A DNA stretch of 64,000 nt from Cyclobacteriaceae bacterium (GCA_028285445.1 JANQPQ010000056.1:248001-312000), one strand, 5' to 3'. Counted from the stretch's first letter, positions 42,439 through 54,120 are shown. Program-made: numbers and translations. Notes: a model not told the origin generated them from the sequence alone.

Positions 42439-44802
42439 TTACTCATTTCGAATTACATCTACAGGATTTACCTTCGAAGCATAGTGCACCTTTTGGAGGA
42501 TGGTGGATGCCACCAAGATTAGCAAAGCAAAACCAGAGCCAGCGAAAAGCCACCAGGGCATATTGGTTTGGTAAGAGAAATTATTCAGCCACCCACCCAT
42601 AATCAATGTCGTAACCGGGAGGCCCACTGATAAAGCAGCGATAGCTAAAACAAAATACCTCTTTGAAAGTAAAACCACCAATGCTCCGGCAGAGCTTCCC
42701 AGAACTTTTCGTATTCCTAACTCCTTGAGTTTATTGTTAATCAGCAAGGTTATAACCCCGTACAGACCCATGATAGACAGAAAAATAGCAATGCCTGAAA
42801 AGGTGGATATCAAATAAGAAAGTTTGGCTTCATTGTCATAAAGCCTATTCATATGATCGTCATAAAAAGTTAAATCCAAGGGGATACCGGGAACAACCTC
42901 CGCCCAAGTATCTTCAATTACCTGTCGTCCTTTAACAACATCAGATACTTTGACAATGATGTTTCGGGGGCTAATAAAGGTGTAAGTCAGCGCTAGCGGC
43001 CCAATCTCAGAATGCATTGAAGAAAAATGAAAATCTTTTACAATTCCGATAATCTCCCTATTGGGTTGAAGCAGGTACTCAACACGTTGGCCAATAGGAT
43101 CTTGAAAACCTAAGAGCTTAGCAGCACTTTCATTGATCACCACAGCAGTTGTAGAATCAGAAGGAAAGTCTTGTGAGAGAAACCTACCCTCGACCAACTC
43201 CAAATCCATGGTTTGCAAAAAATCGTATTCAACCAGAATTTGAGCTATTTGAATCCCCTCCTCGTAGTCCTTCCCCATCGGGGTCATTATATTCACCCCC
43301 AGGCTCTCTCCCATCAACCTCGATGCCTGGGTAACTGCTTTCACTTCGGTGCTTTGGAGCAGAGCATTTCTATAACTAGCATAGTACTGCTCCATTTGCT
43401 CGGGCTGCAGCTTTAATACCAGCGTATGCTCCTGATCAAACCCAAGTGACTTGGTGCGCATGAAGTCAATTTGTCTAACAATGACAGCAGTAGCCAAAAT
43501 CAACCCAACCGCTACCGCAAACTGTATGGTAATAATTGCAGACTGTCCAATTTGATTCTTATTCGCTTTCACTTTGCCTTTAAGAGCAGTTGTTACATGG
43601 TACCGGGCAAGCACGAGAGCTGGATATAATCCGGAAGAGACCCCGATAACTATGGCTACAGCAAGGGCTGCTGCAAATGCCATAATGAAACTTGCCGGGT
43701 TAAGTGCCAAATCCCAACCCAATAGCGTACGAATGGTTGGGAAAGCGATCAGCAAAATACCACTACCAAATATCAACCCTAATATTGCCAGGAAGCTTGA
43801 ATATTGCAGTATCACTGTAACCAGCGAGCCCCGATTTTCTCCCAGTACTTTTCTTAACCCTACTTCTTTCAGCCTTTTTATTGAAAGTCCGAAAGTAGAA
43901 TTCATCAGATTGAAAGTAGCAATGGAAATTATCAGGAAACATATGACTAACAGGCCGTATAGAGTAGTGCGATTACCAGATCTGATGGAGCTATTTTCAG
44001 CATCGGTCATAGTATTTGAGCCAAAGTATATTTCATTAATTGGCTGAAGAATGGTACTGAAACCAATTTCGCGCTGTGTATACAACCCCGTAATCTCCGA
44101 TTCCAACTGCCTGACATCAGTATTCTCCTGAAGTTTAAGGTAGGTGTGAAAACCAACCCAACTCCAACTGGTGAGGTCAGAGAGATAACCGTCCGGTACC
44201 TGGTAGGTAGAAAACGAAATCAGCACGTCGAAATTCAAATGCTCGTTAGATTTTTGTGGGGCAAGAATACCGGTCACTTTCAGCGGCACGCGATTACCAA
44301 GAATTAGGCTTTCGCCAAAAGCGTTGGTATCGCCGAAGTATTTTGCGGCAGCGGCTTCCGTAAGTAAAATGGAGTTTGGTTCATCAAGCGCAGTAGAAGG
44401 ATCTCCTTGTAGCAAAGGAAAGTTGAATACATCCAGGAAAGAAGAGTCAGCATAGAAGGCCCTGCGCTCATAGAAGCTGCGATCACCTCGTGAAATCAGT
44501 TCTTCGCTGGTAAACCGAAGTTGTGTTACATTTTCTATGCCTGAATATTGGCTGCGCAGATGTGGTGCCAAAGCCGGTGGTGTATTGATCCAATGGACGC
44601 TTCCTTCGCCTTGGGGCATAATAGTGGTTACGCGATAGATATCTTTCGAATGAGCCTCATCAAAACTCAACTCGTGAGAGGCAAAGAGATATATAAGCAT
44701 GCAACAAGCAAACCCGACGGAAAGGCCAGTTACATTGATGAGCGTGAAAACTTTATTTCTAAGGGCATGGCGAAAGGTTACTAAGAGGTTGCGTAAGATC
44801 AT
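42439..44802 (-). CDS. FtsX/MacB-family ABC-type permease
   Basis: 787 residues from the ATG at 44802, which gives the typical MILRNLLVTFRHALRNK opening. It contains one MacB_PCD plus FtsX unit followed by a second of each, with about eight TM helices. Motifs NVTGLSVGFA, KRLKEVGLRKVLGE (coupling helix) and LKELGIRKVLGSSAG (second coupling helix) are present. No ATPase gene is adjacent, which is common for this Bacteroidota subgroup; such proteins work as orphan permease halves with an ATPase encoded elsewhere. Substrate unknown, perhaps an envelope lipid, peptide or toxin. Confidence 0.9.
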   Translation of the reverse strand: MILRNLLVTFRHALRNKVFTLINVTGLSVGFACCMLIYLFASHELSFDEAHSKDIYRVTTIMPQGEGSVHWINTPPALAPHLRSQYSGIENVTQLRFTSEELISRGDRSFYERRAFYADSSFLDVFNFPLLQGDPSTALDEPNSILLTEAAAAKYFGDTNAFGESLILGNRVPLKVTGILAPQKSNEHLNFDVLISFSTYQVPDGYLSDLTSWSWVGFHTYLKLQENTDVRQLESEITGLYTQREIGFSTILQPINEIYFGSNTMTDAENSSIRSGNRTTLYGLLVICFLIISIATFNLMNSTFGLSIKRLKEVGLRKVLGENRGSLVTVILQYSSFLAILGLIFGSGILLIAFPTIRTLLGWDLALNPASFIMAFAAALAVAIVIGVSSGLYPALVLARYHVTTALKGKVKANKNQIGQSAIITIQFAVAVGLILATAVIVRQIDFMRTKSLGFDQEHTLVLKLQPEQMEQYYASYRNALLQSTEVKAVTQASRLMGESLGVNIMTPMGKDYEEGIQIAQILVEYDFLQTMDLELVEGRFLSQDFPSDSTTAVVINESAAKLLGFQDPIGQRVEYLLQPNREIIGIVKDFHFSSMHSEIGPLALTYTFISPRNIIVKVSDVVKGRQVIEDTWAEVVPGIPLDLTFYDDHMNRLYDNEAKLSYLISTFSGIAIFLSIMGLYGVITLLINNKLKELGIRKVLGSSAGALVVLLSKRYFVLAIAALSVGLPVTTLIMGGWLNNFSYQTNMPWWLFAGSGFALLILVASTILQKVHYASKVNPVDVIRNE

Positions 44803-44943
44803 CGAATATTGGGTTGGGTGTACATAATTCAACTTCCATTTCAGTATTAGGGTTACCCAGATCTGGCTTCTTGAGGCAGACTACCGATTTAGTAACCTAT
44901 AAAGCCATTTTGGCACGACATCTTGGACTGAAATGTGTGCTAG

Positions 44944-47016
44944 CTATAAAAAGTCCACCATCATCAGTTCATCTTCGCTATTCTCTATTTGCGACATAAT
45001 CACTTTGCTGCCATCAGCAGTCGCAGTAATTGTGGGATTGGCCACCTGTATCGGCTTAGCCGGAGTGGCTATTAGCATCGGCGGGTCTAACTTGTTGAAG
45101 GGCTGATGATGAAATGATCGGCCATTGGATCGATCCAGGTAAATAATTCCACTGTTCAACACGGCCCAACTTCCCCAATCCAATTCACCAGAGGTGCCGA
45201 TAAACATCTCTTCCCTGCCGTTACCTGATATCCTCCAGATACCAACAGTATCGGCCCGGGAGAAATACAACTCCTGATTTGGTCCCTCCTGCAAGTGATA
45301 ACCACCATTATTGGTTATCTGTATTAGGTCCTTTTCGCTACCAAACACCGGCATCTTCCAAATTTGCCAGCTACCGCTGTGGTCTGAGGCAAAGTAGATA
45401 AACTTACCATCTCTTGAATAGCGAGCATTAACCTGGTCACCTTCAAGGTCAATGAATGTTCTGCTCATCTTGGAAGCGATATCTAAAACATATATGGCAT
45501 TGTCACCCTCAATGCGGGCATCGTAAACCACCTCCTGGCCACCGGGAGACCACGATGGCATATTAACAAAACTTCCACTGAGGCTGGTTAACTTAGTGGG
45601 ATTATTCTCTCGTAAGTCGTTAGCCCAAATCTCAAAGTTCCCAGATCGATTGGAAATAAAAACCAATTTGTTTCCGTCTGTTGACAAACATGGTTGCATA
45701 TCAGCCCTGGTAGAACTGGAGATTATACCCAGAGTGCTGTAGCCAGAATCTGTCTTTTCCATTGCCCAAAGCCTTACCTGGTCTCTCAAACTTCGATAGA
45801 CCATACGTTTACCATCCAGTGAAAATCGAGGTTCCGTTGGCACTCTGTCATTTAAATAAATACGGCTAATCTCTCCTCCTGCCACTGGTAGTTTCCACAA
45901 TGCCCATGGTCCGCCACGATTCGAGGAGAAGGCTATTTGCTGGCCATCATCAAAAACATCATGCCCGAGAATCCGCGCGTTGTCAAATGTCAACCTAGTG
46001 ATGGAACTATCTGAAAATTGTAATTTGTAGATATCTCCACCTTTATTGTTAACTACCCTTCTGAAAATAAGATGCTTGTTATCCGGTGTGAATGCCGGGT
46101 CGCGATCACCCACGTTAGCAGCCGGATTTGAGGCAAAGGTTGTTTTTAAGGTTTCAATATCAATAAATATTATCCGCCGTTGCTGATGTGGTGGTTTGTA
46201 ATCAGTAAAAGCTATCGTTCTTCCGTCTGGAGACCAGACAAAGTCTTCAGGGCTGCGGTAGCAATCGCCAATACGCACTTTGTCACCACCAAATATTGAA
46301 ACTTTATAGATACCGCAAGTGCCGTCTTCAACACTGGCATACGCCATGTGATTACCATCCGGTGACCAGATTCCATAAGCTTGGTGGGAGTTTAAATCTG
46401 TAAACTTGCTTTGACTAAGATCGTCAAGCAGCTTAACATAAACATTCGAGTTATTCGAGCCGGGGTCCATATAAGTGAAAGACATTTTCTTCCCGTCTGG
46501 AGAAATTGCATGCCCCATCTCTGGCCCAATAAGCGTAGAAACGGGAATTGGGTCATAGAAGCCCGAGAACTCTGCCCTAGACATTATTCCAACCAAACCA
46601 AGGCCACCCACAACGAGAATGACAGCCAGCACCCAGATCCAGTACTTGCCTACTGAAGCTGCCTGGATGGGCATTGCCCTTCTGGCGCCAATCTCCAATT
46701 CAACAGGCGCCACCAGCCGATATCCCGATTTGCTGATGGTATCAATGTATTGAGGATTTACCGGATCGTCATCAAAGGCCTTTCGCAACCTTGAGATTGC
46801 CCGGGTTAGGGCATTATCTGTGACGTATACATCCGCCCAAACTTCATCATGTAGCTCTTTCTTTGAGACTACCTCCCCCTGGCTGTGTACCAGGTAGAGC
46901 AGGATTTCCATTGTTTTATACTCCAGTTTCCTGGCATCTCCATTCTTTGAAATGCGCAATAAATCAGGCTCAACAATCCAGTCGCCTACTTTAAATGGTT
47001 TGGTTGGAAAATTCAT
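44944..47016 (-). CDS. Winged-helix, TM, beta-propeller one-component regulator
   Basis: 690 residues in three parts: OmpR-type winged helix (about 6-107; MEILLYLVHSQGEVVSKKE, NALTRAISRLRKAF and SGYRLVAP), one TM helix (about 124-146), and a periplasmic region of PD40/WD40-like TolB-type blades (GHAISPDGKKMSF, GIWSPDGNHMAY, FVWSPDGRTIAF, PAFTPDNKHLIF and more) to the end. It belongs to the CadC/ToxR type, where a periplasmic sensor controls the cytoplasmic DNA-binding domain. The divergent lipoprotein at 47177 and the FtsX permease downstream are candidate targets. Confidence 0.9.
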   Translation of the reverse strand: MNFPTKPFKVGDWIVEPDLLRISKNGDARKLEYKTMEILLYLVHSQGEVVSKKELHDEVWADVYVTDNALTRAISRLRKAFDDDPVNPQYIDTISKSGYRLVAPVELEIGARRAMPIQAASVGKYWIWVLAVILVVGGLGLVGIMSRAEFSGFYDPIPVSTLIGPEMGHAISPDGKKMSFTYMDPGSNNSNVYVKLLDDLSQSKFTDLNSHQAYGIWSPDGNHMAYASVEDGTCGIYKVSIFGGDKVRIGDCYRSPEDFVWSPDGRTIAFTDYKPPHQQRRIIFIDIETLKTTFASNPAANVGDRDPAFTPDNKHLIFRRVVNNKGGDIYKLQFSDSSITRLTFDNARILGHDVFDDGQQIAFSSNRGGPWALWKLPVAGGEISRIYLNDRVPTEPRFSLDGKRMVYRSLRDQVRLWAMEKTDSGYSTLGIISSSTRADMQPCLSTDGNKLVFISNRSGNFEIWANDLRENNPTKLTSLSGSFVNMPSWSPGGQEVVYDARIEGDNAIYVLDIASKMSRTFIDLEGDQVNARYSRDGKFIYFASDHSGSWQIWKMPVFGSEKDLIQITNNGGYHLQEGPNQELYFSRADTVGIWRISGNGREEMFIGTSGELDWGSWAVLNSGIIYLDRSNGRSFHHQPFNKLDPPMLIATPAKPIQVANPTITATADGSKVIMSQIENSEDELMMVDFL

Positions 47017-47065
47017 TGGAGGAGTTTATTTCAATATACGTGGCTCACCAATTTCTAATCGCGCT

Positions 47066-47083
47066 CGTCACAAAACCGTCACA
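47066..47083. promoter_or_regulatory. CGTCACA direct repeat with 11-bp period
   Basis: CGTCACA at 47066-47072 and 47077-47083, joined by AAAC, matches the layout of a PhoB box (7-mer, 4-base AT-rich linker, 7-mer). OmpR-type winged helices bind such repeats. It lies in the 160-bp region between the winged-helix/propeller gene and the divergent lipoprotein gene, suggesting auto- and cross-regulation. Confidence 0.5.
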
Positions 47084-47176
47084 TAAAAAACCCAGCTCAA
47101 TCCTTTTCGCGCAAATTAATGAAGCAACATTTAGACGACTTTAAATCGAAAATGGATACACATAATTGATTCTATA

Positions 47177-48022
47177 ATGAAAACAAACTCAAAAACTCCT
47201 TTGGTGGCATTGTTTATCGCCATTGTCTCTTTGTCCTGCAATGGCCAACAAATTCACCCCTACAAAAAGAAATTTGGTGACTTCGCAAATTGGCCTTCCA
47301 CAACTCCTAAGGACATCAACTTCGAGAATTTTCAACCTTTCAGAGCCGTCTATAGCCGAAGCTATACTAGCATGCAGGGCCATTCGGTAAATGATAAGGT
47401 GATCATCACTGCACAGAGGGTTTGGTGGTATGGCAAGAAGGCAATACTATTTGAATTCCACGATGCTGGCACGCCTGAGTTCGATTATACAAACGGTCGT
47501 ACGCAGTTCTATTACCTGGATGAGCAAACGTTGCAGATGTATATGGCCGTAGGGCCTAAACTTACTACTGCTCAAGACTATACTACGGTGAGGGTTCAAG
47601 ATGACAAAATTACCACCACCAAAGTCAATACGGCTACAGGCGAGGTCGAATTCAGTGAATTAGAAACCAAGGATCCTAGCTTCGCATTCCGGCAGATTAG
47701 GTTTATGATGTGGGCGGCAATGGATCTTAATATTGGTGACAAGATTAAGTTGGAACCACTATTTCACGCACCACAGGGTATTCAAGGGCCAGCCATCGCT
47801 ATAGTGGAAGAGCAAGTAGATTACACAACACCCGATGACAAAAAGTACCAACCTTATGTCGTTGAGAGCACTAATAATGGCGACGACGCGATCGTTAATA
47901 AATTCTTCATTATTAATGAGGCGCCTTATTTGCTGGCGCAGGGCTTATATAACGCTGATGATGATGAAATATACAGATGGTGGCTGAAACTGGAAGAATG
48001 GGAGTTGCTTGATGGTAAGTAG
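47177..48022 (+). CDS. Hypothetical lipoprotein divergent from the propeller regulator
   Basis: 281 residues. The signal ends SLSC, a lipobox, so it is envelope-anchored. The body is beta-rich with many aromatic residues (QRVWWYGKKAILFEF, QFYYLDEQTLQM, FRQIRFMMWAAMD). I do not recognise the family. Such beta-rich lipoproteins often bind ligands or belong to lipocalin-like groups, but nothing proves it here. It lies head-to-head with the winged-helix/propeller regulator, separated by a region with PhoB-box-like repeats, so it is a likely target. Confidence 0.65.
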   Translation: MKTNSKTPLVALFIAIVSLSCNGQQIHPYKKKFGDFANWPSTTPKDINFENFQPFRAVYSRSYTSMQGHSVNDKVIITAQRVWWYGKKAILFEFHDAGTPEFDYTNGRTQFYYLDEQTLQMYMAVGPKLTTAQDYTTVRVQDDKITTTKVNTATGEVEFSELETKDPSFAFRQIRFMMWAAMDLNIGDKIKLEPLFHAPQGIQGPAIAIVEEQVDYTTPDDKKYQPYVVESTNNGDDAIVNKFFIINEAPYLLAQGLYNADDDEIYRWWLKLEEWELLDGK

Positions 48023-48620
48023 AACTTAGGATTAAATGAATCCATCAGTCGAGATCAATCGCTTGGACCTGACAGGCCAGATCCTTTTTGTACTTCTGTC
48101 GGCTCTCTCCTATTGGGGTGCCATAATACTGGCTACTACCCTGGTTAGCTGCACTAGGCTATCATATTAGCTTCGCACCCACGATGTCTTTTGGTTGGGC
48201 CTTGATGCTCTGAAATGGCAAAAGCTGTCAGATGGCTACTGCAATGGAGAGGCAGGTTTGCAGCTTAAGCCCCGACATATGATCAGGATTGCCAGATGCT
48301 TGCTAACAAAGGAGTCTTCAATGGGCAACGCATGGTTTCGAGGGATACCTTAATGACCCAACGAGCCAACAGCAGCTGGTAGATATGAAAGTTCAACGAA
48401 ATAATGGATGTGGATATTGCTGGTGGTTGGTCGAGCTTGAGGGTATACATGTATTCCTTGCCTCGGGTACGCCGGCCAAACCATCGGCATATCACCTCAC
48501 TAAAAAACAGCAGTAACTACAACTTACAACTGCAAGGTGGGTGGAGAGGGCGTACCAGCAAGAAGAGAACAGCACCAGTTTAATAGCGCTAAAGGTGCTG
48601 GTGGGAATAGTAGAGAAATA
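48023..48620. other. About 600 bp with no intact gene; possible degraded coding region
   Basis: A 44-codon frame starts at 48036 and ends at TAG 48168-48170. The same frame is then open for 58 more codons after the stop. An overlapping frame, open to TAA 48514-48516, contains WWLVELEGIHVFLASGTP, which looks protein-like but has no good start. This pattern fits a gene broken by a stop and a frameshift, but I recognise no family. No tRNA or mobile-element end is seen. Confidence 0.35.
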
Positions 48621-48650
48621 AAAAGGCGACTCGGTTTCGGGTCGCCTTTT
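48621..48650 (-). terminator. Intrinsic terminator of katG
   Basis: AAAAGGCGAC (48621-48630) and GTCGCCTTTT (48641-48650) are perfect complements around a 10-base loop. Reading the minus strand, the stem is followed by a T-rich run, 23 bases after the katG stop. Confidence 0.85.
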
Positions 48651-48673
48651 CAACTTAGTTACTTTCTAATTAT

Positions 48674-50942
<2,269 letters not shown>

Positions 50943-50958
50943 TGTATAAGCATTACTT

Positions 50959-51891
50959 ATGACTTTAGCTCAGCTCAGATACGCCATCAATTTACAGAAA
51001 TACGGTTCATTTAAGAAAGCTTCTGAGAAGTTATCCATTACCCAACCGGCATTAAGTCTGCAGGTACAAAAGTTGGAGAACGAATTGGGTGTAAGCCTAT
51101 TCGATCGTTCAACCACTCCCGTTACCGCAACAACCGAGGGAGCAGTTTTCCTTGCGAAGGCATCGGAAATAGTTGCAAATGTTGAAAGCCTGGAACAGAG
51201 CACTATTCACATGCGAAATGAGATGGAAGGCCAGCTATCCCTGGGTGTAATTCCTACCCTCGCTCCTTTCCTGGTGCCCTTGTTTGCTGATCAGTTACAA
51301 GCCGACTTTCCAAAATTCAAACTAGACATCCATGAAATGATTACTGAGGAAGTAATTAATGAGGTTCGGGGTGGATTTCTAGACGCTGGATTGATATCCA
51401 CCCCGGTGCAGCTCTATGGAATCAGATCGGAAGCCATTTTCTATGAGCGATTTTACTTCTATAGTTCCGACTATAAAAATGGCAAAAGCATAAGGTTGGA
51501 AAACATAGACTACGACAGTTTGTGGCTATTGAACGAGGGTAATTGTTTCCGCGATCAGGTTAATGACTTTTGTGATCTGAATAAAATCCGGGAAGGCCGT
51601 GCCTTCAATTACCGAAGCAACTCTATTGATGCACTCGTTCGTATTGTCGATACAAAAGGTGGTTTAACCATTCTGCCGGAGCTTACTACCCTAAGCCTAA
51701 ATGAAGTTCAGGAGGAAAACATTTCTCCAATACAGAAGAAAGCCCGGGAAATTGGCGTTATAACCCAGAAAATTCACCATAAGGAGCACTTTGTTGAAAA
51801 GCTGGTAGAGTATATTAGGAACAATATCCCAGGCCATATGTTAAGCCTGACAGGATTGGAAATTGTGGATCCCGGTATTAAAATGAGATAG
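50959..51891 (+). CDS. oxyR: Hydrogen-peroxide-sensing LysR regulator OxyR
   Basis: 310 residues. The N-terminal LysR helix-turn-helix begins MTLAQLRYAINLQKYGSFKKA and continues ITQPALSLQVQKLE (separate pieces). The sensor domain has NCFRDQVNDFC, with Cys196 and Cys205 nine residues apart, the same spacing and surrounding RDQ as the redox pair Cys199/Cys208 of E. coli OxyR. This strongly supports a disulfide-switch peroxide sensor. It is head-to-head with katG and should activate it under peroxide stress. Confidence 0.95.
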   Translation: MTLAQLRYAINLQKYGSFKKASEKLSITQPALSLQVQKLENELGVSLFDRSTTPVTATTEGAVFLAKASEIVANVESLEQSTIHMRNEMEGQLSLGVIPTLAPFLVPLFADQLQADFPKFKLDIHEMITEEVINEVRGGFLDAGLISTPVQLYGIRSEAIFYERFYFYSSDYKNGKSIRLENIDYDSLWLLNEGNCFRDQVNDFCDLNKIREGRAFNYRSNSIDALVRIVDTKGGLTILPELTTLSLNEVQEENISPIQKKAREIGVITQKIHHKEHFVEKLVEYIRNNIPGHMLSLTGLEIVDPGIKMR

Positions 51892-51957
51892 AGAGTATCT
51901 CCAGCATTGACATTGTATTGAGAGATTATATGCTGCTACCAGCAAAAACCAGAACAA

Positions 51958-52398
51958 ATGCGCATAAGGAAATACACCTACAACGACAAAAATTCCATTC
52001 TACGACTCCTCAGGCTCAATACTCCAAAGTACTTCGCCCCAGCTGAAGAAGCAGATTTGATCAATTACCTGGACCATGAGATTGAAGAGTATTTTGTGGT
52101 GGAAGAGAATGATGAAGTAATCGGCGCCGGTGGGTTAAACTATTTTCCTGAGGAAGCAACCGCTAGAATTTCATGGGATATAATTTCTCCAGCAGCCCAA
52201 GGCAAAGGAGTGGGCAGTGCACTCACTAAGCATAGGATCAACTTATTAAGAGATAATTCTAACATCGAAGTTGTTGTAGTGAGAACTACTCAATTAGTAT
52301 ACGGCTTTTATGAAAACCTAGGCTTCAAACTTGAACAAACGGAAAAAGATTTCTGGGCCAATGGGTTTGACCTATACTACATGGCTTACCGATTTTAA
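51958..52398 (+). CDS. GNAT acetyltransferase
   Basis: 146 residues. AAQGKGVGSALT is the acetyl-CoA pyrophosphate loop, and YGFYENLGFKLEQ the usual C-terminal motif. No signal peptide. The gene lies 66 bases after oxyR. The frame continues open after its TAA for 50 codons (see separate entry). Substrate unknown. Confidence 0.88.
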   Translation: MRIRKYTYNDKNSILRLLRLNTPKYFAPAEEADLINYLDHEIEEYFVVEENDEVIGAGGLNYFPEEATARISWDIISPAAQGKGVGSALTKHRINLLRDNSNIEVVVVRTTQLVYGFYENLGFKLEQTEKDFWANGFDLYYMAYRF

Positions 52399-52551
52399 GT
52401 TGAACACTCCGAACCCAGGTGGTTGGCGGTAAATGCATGCACAACATTCTTTGTTGTATTTGCATGCTTCTCTGATACCGAATTTGCTGCAAGTAAGATT
52501 CTGAAATACCTTACAAAACGCTATCCAGATTGGTATTTAAAAAAGAATTAG
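52399..52551 (+). pseudogene. Open in-frame extension after the GNAT stop, possible gene remnant
   Basis: After the TAA at 52396-52398 the same frame stays open for 50 codons to TAG at 52549-52551. FACFSDTEFAASKILKYL and TKRYPDWYLKK look protein-like. It has no ATG in frame (TTG only). It may be a gene remnant or chance. Confidence 0.3.
52435..52467. other. Bulged inverted repeat in the GNAT/PEP-mutase gap
   Basis: ACAACA (52441-52446), TTCTT loop, TGTTGT (52452-52457), flanked by GCATGC at 52435-52440 and 52462-52467, giving a 12-bp interrupted stem with a 4-base bulge. No T-run follows. Confidence 0.35.
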
Positions 52552-52587
52552 GCATCTTAAATCAAAGTCGGATTGAGCTCTACAACA

Positions 52588-53412
52588 ATGACCCAAAGGC
52601 AAAAAGCTGAGCATTTATTGCAGTTACACCACGACCACAAGTTGCTGGTGCTTCCAAATATCTGGGATGTACTTGGGGCTAAGCTATTGGAGCATGAAGG
52701 TTTTCCAGCCATAGCAACTGCCAGTGCGGCAGTGGCATTCAGTCGTGGGTATGACGACAACCAGGAAATTTCGTTTGCAGCGCTACTGCAATTGCTGGAA
52801 TCAATATGTAACGCTTCTTCGCTACCAGTTACGGCCGACCTGGAGAAAGGCTACGCTAATTCTCTGGAAGAATTAGGAAGTAACATCAAAGCGTTGATAC
52901 AAAGCGGTGTGGTCGGTTTAAATATTGAAGACAGCAAAGCAGACGGATCTGGTCTGGAAACAATAGACCTGCAATGTTCCAAAATAAAGGTTATCCGGGA
53001 AGTAGCGGATAAAGCTGGCATTCCGTTGGTAATCAACGCCAGAACAGACATTTTCATTGTTGACAGCGCCGAAAGCAATCCGGTGAGCAAGGCGATTGAA
53101 AGAGGGAATCAATATAAAGACGCTGGCGCTGATTGCTTCTATCCTATTCTATGTGAACAAAGCGCTTTACTTGAAATTAACGAACAAGTATCTCTACCCA
53201 TAAATGTTCTGGCACAACAACAAACTCCGTCAATCCAGGAACTGGAGTATCAGAATATCTCCAGATTAAGCCTTGGTCCGGCCTTCCTGCGAAGTGTGGT
53301 CACAAATATGCGAACTACTCTGCAGGCAATTACTGGCGAGAGCCGATTTGATAACTTCATCAATGATTCCACTGTCACTAGCAAAGAGATTGTGGAGATT
53401 ATTAAAAGTTAG
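52588..53412 (+). CDS. Isocitrate lyase/PEP mutase-superfamily protein
   Basis: 274 residues from the ATG at 52588. The TIM-barrel family is shown by NIWDVLGAKLLEHEGF, ADLEKGYA (metal-site loop), GLNIEDSKADG and INARTDIF. The KKCGH catalytic loop of isocitrate lyases is absent. Members without it include PEP mutase, oxaloacetate hydrolase and 2,3-dimethylmalate lyase-type enzymes, so a C-C or C-P bond lyase or hydrolase activity is likely. It lies 1 base before the cyclase-family gene, so the two may share a pathway. Confidence 0.88.
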   Translation: MTQRQKAEHLLQLHHDHKLLVLPNIWDVLGAKLLEHEGFPAIATASAAVAFSRGYDDNQEISFAALLQLLESICNASSLPVTADLEKGYANSLEELGSNIKALIQSGVVGLNIEDSKADGSGLETIDLQCSKIKVIREVADKAGIPLVINARTDIFIVDSAESNPVSKAIERGNQYKDAGADCFYPILCEQSALLEINEQVSLPINVLAQQQTPSIQELEYQNISRLSLGPAFLRSVVTNMRTTLQAITGESRFDNFINDSTVTSKEIVEIIKS

Positions 53413-53413
53413 T

Positions 53414-54106
53414 ATGGCTGAAATAGTAGATCTGAGTCAGGAGATATACGCTGGCATGCCTGTGTACAAAGGCCTGCCCGAGGTGAAAATGACTGTTCAT
53501 AATTCCCATGAGGAATGGGAGGGCAATTCGGAAAGTGATACCAAAACACCCGCCGTTTATAAGTTAGAGATGGGAGAACACACGGGTAGCCATGTAGATG
53601 CGATAAACCATATGGCAAAACAGTACCGGGAACAGTCAATTGATACCATGCCTTTGTCTATGTTTTATACTGAAGGCCTTTGTCTGGATTTTTCTCACAA
53701 AGGGCTCAAGGAGTTAATATCCGAAGTCGAAATTTCCAAAGCTTTGGAGTCAATCGGTGCTGAACTAAAGCCTGGAGATACACTTCTACTTTGTACCGAC
53801 CATTACAGAAAGCATTTCAATACCAGCAACTGGCCCAATGGACCTGGAATTACAGCCAATGCCGCTCGATGGTTGGGAGAGCAGCACATTGCCGCCTTTG
53901 GAGTTGAGACTATGTCTCCCGGTGTGCCAGGGATTTCCAACAAAGAGGTCCATCATATTTGTGGCGAGATCGGTTTCACGCACTATGAGAATCTGGTTAA
54001 CTTGAACCTACTTCTGGGCAGGGGTCGATTCAGGTTTATTGGCCTGCCGCTAAAAATCCGAGGCGGCACTGGCTCACCAGTACGAGCTGTGGCAATATTT
54101 GACTAA
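53414..54106 (+). CDS. Cyclase-family (kynurenine formamidase fold) metal hydrolase
   Basis: 230 residues from the ATG at 53414. HTGSHVDAINH (His56, His60, Asp62, His66) is the metal-binding signature of the KynB/cyclase family (HxGTHxDxPxH), with the usual Thr and Pro replaced by Ser and Ile-Asn. DLSQEIYAGMPVY is the standard opening. Members hydrolyse N-formylkynurenine, isatin or cyclic amides. Only the stop of the previous gene and one base separate them. A formamidase of the unrelated alpha/beta type is at 12930. Confidence 0.88.
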   Translation: MAEIVDLSQEIYAGMPVYKGLPEVKMTVHNSHEEWEGNSESDTKTPAVYKLEMGEHTGSHVDAINHMAKQYREQSIDTMPLSMFYTEGLCLDFSHKGLKELISEVEISKALESIGAELKPGDTLLLCTDHYRKHFNTSNWPNGPGITANAARWLGEQHIAAFGVETMSPGVPGISNKEVHHICGEIGFTHYENLVNLNLLLGRGRFRFIGLPLKIRGGTGSPVRAVAIFD

Positions 54107-54120
54107 TAGACCAACGGTTA

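Noticed and set aside
43574-44047. Plus-strand 157-codon frame opposite the FtsX permease
   Set aside because: Antisense to a conserved membrane protein; no start context, no recognisable motif.
48283-48495. Minus-strand 70-codon frame in the gene-poor gap
   Set aside because: Residue mix is not protein-like and there is no promoter or homologue I recognise.
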